Below, one piece after another: positions 7,671 to 10,360 of a stretch of 10,360 bases of DNA. The stretch lies in contig JAITQQ010000152.1 of assembly GCA_031288855.1 (NCBI GenBank), forward strand, positions 1-10,360, given 5' to 3'. Every line of letters begins with the position of its first letter. Positions within the stretch are counted from its first letter, which is position 1. The notes under the pieces are model-generated. The model saw nothing but the letters and a program-made list of their open reading frames with translations, ran no database searches and was not told where the DNA came from. The stretch comes from Prevotellaceae bacterium. GTDB taxonomy: Bacteria > Bacteroidota > Bacteroidia > Bacteroidales > UBA932. The position numbers were made by a program, and so were the translations under genes.

Positions 7671-8967
7671 GGGCAGATGAATTTTCAGTGTAGGAAGAAA
7701 GGTCTGCCCCGATGTCGGTACGGTGATATTTGCCGTTGTATTGAATATGTTTCATGTTGGCATAACTTGTTTTCCGCGCTTCGTCGATGCTGTTGCCGAG
7801 CGAAGTTACCGTTAGCACCCGCCCGCCCGCCGTGACGAGCTTGCCGTCTTTCGTGGCCGTGCCCGACTGGAAAACGAGGCTGCCGGCCACGTGGCCGAGC
7901 CCGCTAATCTCCATTCCTTTCCGGTAGGCTTCGGGATAGCCTTCCGATACACATACCACCGTTACCGCAGTCTGTTCGCTTGTTTTGCACGTTTTTTCGT
8001 GCAGCGTGTGTCGGCTCACGCCTTCAAAAAGTTCAATCAGGTCGCCGTCTAAACGCGGCATCACCGCTTCGGTTTCGGGGTCGCCCATGCGTACGTTGTA
8101 TTCTATGACATACGGATCGCCGTTTACATTCATCAACCCGATGAAGATAAAGCCGCGATACACGATGTTTTCACTTTGTAACCCTTTTATGGTAGGAATA
8201 ATAATCCGTTCTTCCACTTTTTGCATGAAGGGGGGCGTGGCAAACGGAACAGGCGATACGGCGCCCATGCCGCCGGTATTGAGCCCGGTATCGTGGTCGC
8301 CGATGCGTTTGTAGTCTTTGGCTTCCGGCAGGATTTTGTACGACTCTCCGTCGGTAAGTACGAATACGGAAAGTTCGATGCCTTTCAAAAATTCTTCAAT
8401 GACCACTTTTTTTCCGGCGTTGCCGAATTTTCCGTTTAGCATATCGTGCAATTGCAGTTCTGCTTCGCTAAGGTCGTCGATAATTAGCACTCCTTTTCCG
8501 GCGGCCAGTCCATCGGCTTTCAGCACGTAGGGAGGTTTCAAACTTTCGAGAAATGCGTAGCCCTTGTCAATGGTTTCGGCGGTGAACGTTTGATAGCGCG
8601 CCGTGGGAATACCGTATTTTTTCATGAACGCTTTTGCCACATCCTTGCTGCCTTCGAGTTGTGCGCCTCGCTTGTTGGGGCCAATCACGGCAATGCGTGC
8701 AAGGTCGGGGTCGTTATTGAAAAAATCGGTGATGCCGTTCACCAATGGGTCTTCGGGGCCAACCACTATCATGGTGATTTTTTTGTCGAGTGCAAGTTGT
8801 TTCAGTGTTTCAAAATCGTTTATTGCGATATCAACGTTCTCACCCAACAAAGCCGTGCCCGGATTTCCCGGTACAATGCAGAGGCGGCCTAACAATTTGC
8901 TTTGCCGCAGTTTCCATGCCAGCGCATGTTCCCGCCCTCCTGATCCTAATAGCAATATATTGTGCAT
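7663..8967 (-). CDS. purD: Phosphoribosylamine--glycine ligase (GAR synthetase)
   Basis: Cytosolic enzyme that joins 5-phosphoribosylamine and glycine with ATP hydrolysis to give GAR, the second step of de novo purine synthesis. The 434-residue length is normal. Visible landmarks are the N-terminal GSGGREHALAWKL (8-20), VVGPEDPLVNG (68-78), the ATP-grasp lid/loop LKADGLAAGKGV (149-160), a second ATP-grasp block EEFLKGIELSVF (191-202), the substrate segment HDTGLNTGGMGAVSP (225-239), and the PurD signature RMGDPETE (293-300) followed by AVMPRLDGDL. A C-terminal AGGRVLTVT segment (380-388) completes the family pattern. The ATG at 8967 sits five bases after the deacetylase stop, and the stop overlaps the next gene, so it is the middle gene of a three-gene operon. 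No sign of damage. Confidence 0.97.
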   Translation of the reverse strand: MHNILLLGSGGREHALAWKLRQSKLLGRLCIVPGNPGTALLGENVDIAINDFETLKQLALDKKITMIVVGPEDPLVNGITDFFNNDPDLARIAVIGPNKRGAQLEGSKDVAKAFMKKYGIPTARYQTFTAETIDKGYAFLESLKPPYVLKADGLAAGKGVLIIDDLSEAELQLHDMLNGKFGNAGKKVVIEEFLKGIELSVFVLTDGESYKILPEAKDYKRIGDHDTGLNTGGMGAVSPVPFATPPFMQKVEERIIIPTIKGLQSENIVYRGFIFIGLMNVNGDPYVIEYNVRMGDPETEAVMPRLDGDLIELFEGVSRHTLHEKTCKTSEQTAVTVVCVSEGYPEAYRKGMEISGLGHVAGSLVFQSGTATKDGKLVTAGGRVLTVTSLGNSIDEARKTSYANMKHIQYNGKYHRTDIGADLSSYTENSSAHV

Positions 8968-8972
8968 AGTGA

Positions 8973-9584
8973 TTATAATTCTATAGGTTTACATTGCCAT
9001 CCCTGTCCGTAAATATGAGGAAGCACTTTCGGTAATGCTTCCCACAAATTCCGTGCCGATTTTACAGAATCGTGAAATACCACAATAGAGCCGGGTTTCA
9101 CGTATTTGATGACATTCCGCGTGCATCGTTTTCCCGAAATGTGGCGGCTGTAGTCGCGGCTGAGCACGTTCCACATGATTACTTTATACCGTTCGCTGAG
9201 CACGCGCGCCTGGTTGGGGCCTATGCGTGCGTAGGGCGGGCGGTAGAGGTTGCTTCCAATGAGGTCGTTGGCAAAATCCACGTCGCGGATGTAAGCGCCG
9301 GTGTCCATGCCCCAACCTTTGATGTGGCTGTAGGAGTGATTGCCTACGGCATGGCCGCGGTGTTTAATTTCCCGGAAAAGGTCGGGAAACATTTCCACAT
9401 TTTTTCCAAGGCAGAAAAAAGTAGCTTTGGCATTCCACTTGTCTAATTCGTCGAGCACCCATGGGGTTACTTCGGGGCGCGGCCCGTCGTCGAAAGTAAG
9501 AAACACGTTACGCGTTTCACCTTCGAAACTCCAAATGAAACTGGGGAAAATGTGACGCAAAAATGCCGGTGCATTGAAATGCAT
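8973..9584 (-). CDS. Polysaccharide deacetylase family protein (NodB domain)
   Basis: A carbohydrate esterase 4-type deacetylase, expected to remove N- or O-acetyl groups from a cell-envelope polysaccharide using a divalent metal. Counting from Met at 9584 (203 residues): motif 1 TFDDGP with Asp pair 32-33, motif 2 NHSYSH with metal-binding His 83 and 87, motif 3 RPPY (115-118), and motif 5 VFHDS with His171-Asp172. All catalytic and metal residues are present. The open frame extends to an ATG at 9650, but a promoter-like element (9608-9615) lies inside that extension, and MHFNAPAFLRHIFPSFIWSF is the usual N-terminus of this small Bacteroidota type. The shorter form has no clear signal peptide, so its cell location is uncertain. 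The longer form would add a hydrophobic leader. It is the first gene of the operon with purD. Confidence 0.88.
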   Translation of the reverse strand: MHFNAPAFLRHIFPSFIWSFEGETRNVFLTFDDGPRPEVTPWVLDELDKWNAKATFFCLGKNVEMFPDLFREIKHRGHAVGNHSYSHIKGWGMDTGAYIRDVDFANDLIGSNLYRPPYARIGPNQARVLSERYKVIMWNVLSRDYSRHISGKRCTRNVIKYVKPGSIVVFHDSVKSARNLWEALPKVLPHIYGQGWQCKPIEL

Positions 9585-9607
9585 ATTGTTTCTTTCAATT
9601 GACGGGG

Positions 9608-9615
9608 CAAAGGTA
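9608..9615 (-). promoter_or_regulatory. Bacteroidota-type -7 promoter element for the deacetylase-purD operon
   Basis: On the minus strand the bases read TACCTTTG, a close match to the Bacteroidota TAnnTTTG element. Upstream are T-rich tracts (minus-strand T7 at 9624-9618 and T6 at 9636-9631) in place of a clean TTTG -33 box. Transcription would start near 9600-9604, leaving a leader of about 16-20 bases with a purine-rich GAAAGAAACAAT before the ATG at 9584. This is the main argument for the short deacetylase start. Confidence 0.65.
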
Positions 9616-9630
9616 GCAAAAAAAGTGATT

Positions 9631-9670
9631 AAAAAAGTGAGGCCGCCCAAAATTTCTTTCGAACGGCCTC
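9631..9670 (-). terminator. Intrinsic terminator-like hairpin for minus-strand transcription
   Basis: Perfect 7-base arms, GAGGCCG (9639-9645) and CGGCCTC (9664-9670), flank an 18-base loop. Read on the minus strand the stem is followed by AC and then T6 (9636-9631), the arrangement of a rho-independent terminator. The plus-strand exit has no T-run. It would stop transcripts arriving from the FISUMP gene before the deacetylase promoter. The loop is long for a classical terminator, so confidence is moderate. Confidence 0.55.
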
Positions 9671-9687
9671 GGCGTTAGCGCCCACAC

Positions 9688-9761
9688 GATTACAGTTCAC
9701 AGTTGGCAGAAGCAGTTAGCAGTTTTGAGCTACTGTTGCAGTCTGCCATGAAACTGTAATC
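9688..9761. repeat. Long imperfect hairpin built on AACTG heptads
   Basis: Perfect outer arms GATTACAGTT (9688-9697) and AACTGTAATC (9752-9761) enclose a second pair GGCAGA (9705-9710)/TCTGCC (9742-9747) and an inner pair CAGTTAGC (9713-9720)/GCTACTG (9729-9735, one bulge). On the minus strand one side reads as near-tandem 7-base units AACTGCT, AACTGCT, (T)CTGCC, AACTGTG, AACTGTA. It lies in the non-coding gap between the FISUMP gene and the deacetylase operon. It could be a dispersed intergenic repeat or the structured end of a transcript. There is no sign of a transposase. Confidence 0.6.
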
Positions 9762-9805
9762 ATTCGGCGGGGAACAGCCGGGTGGTATGCGGCCATCCCC
9801 TTTTC

Positions 9806-9859
9806 CTTTGCCCCACACCACCCCCAGTGCTGTGCAATTTTGCGACGGCAGGGGCAAAG
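9806..9859. repeat. Inverted repeat CTTTGCCCC/GGGGCAAAG downstream of the FISUMP gene
   Basis: Perfect 9-base arms at 9806-9814 and 9851-9859, extendable outward as imperfect A/T tracts (CTTTTC against GAAAAAAG). The 36-base spacer contains a C-rich run on the plus strand (9811-9825). It begins 21 bases after the FISUMP stop codon on the minus strand. No T-run follows the stem on the transcribed strand in the standard terminator arrangement. Its function is unknown. Confidence 0.45.
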
Positions 9860-9880
9860 CGAAAAAAGACAAAAGGGCAA

Positions 9881-10360
9881 CTAATCCCTTACGCAGCGCA
9901 CGGACAGGCCGAACGACCGGCGGCTATCAGTGCGTAACGACAGGGCGTTGTCATAGTAGAGACTTCGATACCAAGCAGAATTACTGCCGCCCACAGTAGA
10001 ATTCCAATAGTGGACGCTGGTCCCTCTATTGTAGAACTGCACACCATTGTGGTGGCGATGGCCGGGGGGCACAGCGCCAAAACCGTAATCATCAGTGCCT
10101 TTATTAGCATGATCATTCCATGATCCATCAGCAGGTGCATTGTCAGCATTCGCGTCGGGCAGCACTTTTGATGACTTCAATTTTTTTCCTGCATCTGTAC
10201 CCCACCAACCATTGCTGGTCTGACTTACAGTAAAAGTAGTGCCGGTGCCGTCATCTTCAACTTTATCCAACAATTGTGCCCATTCACGATCAGTAGGTAT
10301 GTGCCAACCCTTAGGACAAATTCCTCGTCCACCTCCTTTCACAGTTGTTTCACCACGTGC
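9881..10360 (-). CDS. FISUMP-domain protein (Fibrobacter succinogenes major paralogous domain), 5' truncated
   Basis: The frame is open to the right edge, so only the C-terminal ~159 residues are seen. The GTG at 10342 is internal, because the codons before it read ARGETT in frame. The sequence runs GICPKGWHIPTDREWAQLL, then TDDYGFGAVPPGHRH, YWNST, AWYRSLYYDNA and finally GLSVRCVRD before TAG, which is the ordered signature of FISUMP domains (TIGR02145 type). These have a C-type-lectin-like look and are usually found at the C-terminus of secreted or surface proteins. The domain is complete to its normal end, including the two Cys of ICPKGW and RCVRD. What precedes it (signal peptide, lipobox, repeats) is outside the window. 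Biological role unknown: adhesion or ligand binding is a guess. It is transcribed toward the deacetylase operon but is separated from it by a terminator-like hairpin. Confidence 0.88.
   Translation of the reverse strand, partial: ARGETTVKGGGRGICPKGWHIPTDREWAQLLDKVEDDGTGTTFTVSQTSNGWWGTDAGKKLKSSKVLPDANADNAPADGSWNDHANKGTDDYGFGAVPPGHRHHNGVQFYNRGTSVHYWNSTVGGSNSAWYRSLYYDNALSLRTDSRRSFGLSVRCVRD

Noticed and set aside
9797..9825. Possible G-quadruplex on the minus strand
   Set aside because: Only three runs of three or more G are present, with one intervening GG, so a standard four-run quadruplex is not supported.
9690..9872. A 60-residue minus-strand open frame in the intergenic gap
   Set aside because: Its C-terminal part simply translates the AACTG-heptad hairpin. 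There is no family resemblance, promoter or plausible ribosome entry, so I treat the region as non-coding.
1..10360. CRISPR arrays, tRNA or rRNA genes, transposases, toxin-antitoxin or phage-defence genes
   Set aside because: I looked on both strands and found no direct-repeat arrays, no tRNA-like cloverleaf with a CCA/TTC loop, and no protein resembling a transposase, nuclease-based defence protein or reverse transcriptase.

Overview
The window looks like a piece of a Bacteroidota chromosome, most likely order Bacteroidales. The grounds are family content (TonB-linked outer-membrane beta-barrel protein, a DUF6427-like membrane protein, a FISUMP-domain protein), two matches to the Bacteroidota -7 promoter element TAnnTTTG (3124-3131 on +, 9608-9615 on -), and A-rich leaders without strong Shine-Dalgarno sequences. 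The genus cannot be named from the sequence alone.

Layout. 2-2212 (+): 5'-truncated outer-membrane receptor-like protein, visibly more AT-rich than the rest. 2329-3096 (-): secreted glutaminyl-peptide cyclotransferase. 3155-4154 (+): two-gene unit of pssA (phosphatidylserine synthase) and purS (small FGAM synthase subunit), separated by one base. 4141-6600 (-): ATP-dependent protease Lon, whose 3' end overlaps purS tail-to-tail. 6687-9584 (-): compact operon of polysaccharide deacetylase, purD (GAR synthetase) and a polytopic DUF6427-like membrane protein, driven by a recognisable promoter at 9608-9615. 9639-9880: an intergenic zone with a terminator-like hairpin, a heptamer-based long hairpin and another inverted repeat. 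9881-10360 (-): the C-terminal part of a FISUMP protein running off the right edge.

Most of the window is housekeeping: phospholipid synthesis (pssA), two non-adjacent purine genes (purS, purD), protein quality control (lon) and envelope functions. Nothing here amounts to a clear new multi-gene system. The points most worth a second look are the free-standing PurS in a lineage that I recall as usually carrying a fused large PurL, the inverted repeat upstream of lon, the AACTG-heptad hairpin, and the FISUMP 3' end, which has a domain and codon pattern that could (speculatively) fit a diversity-generating retroelement target.
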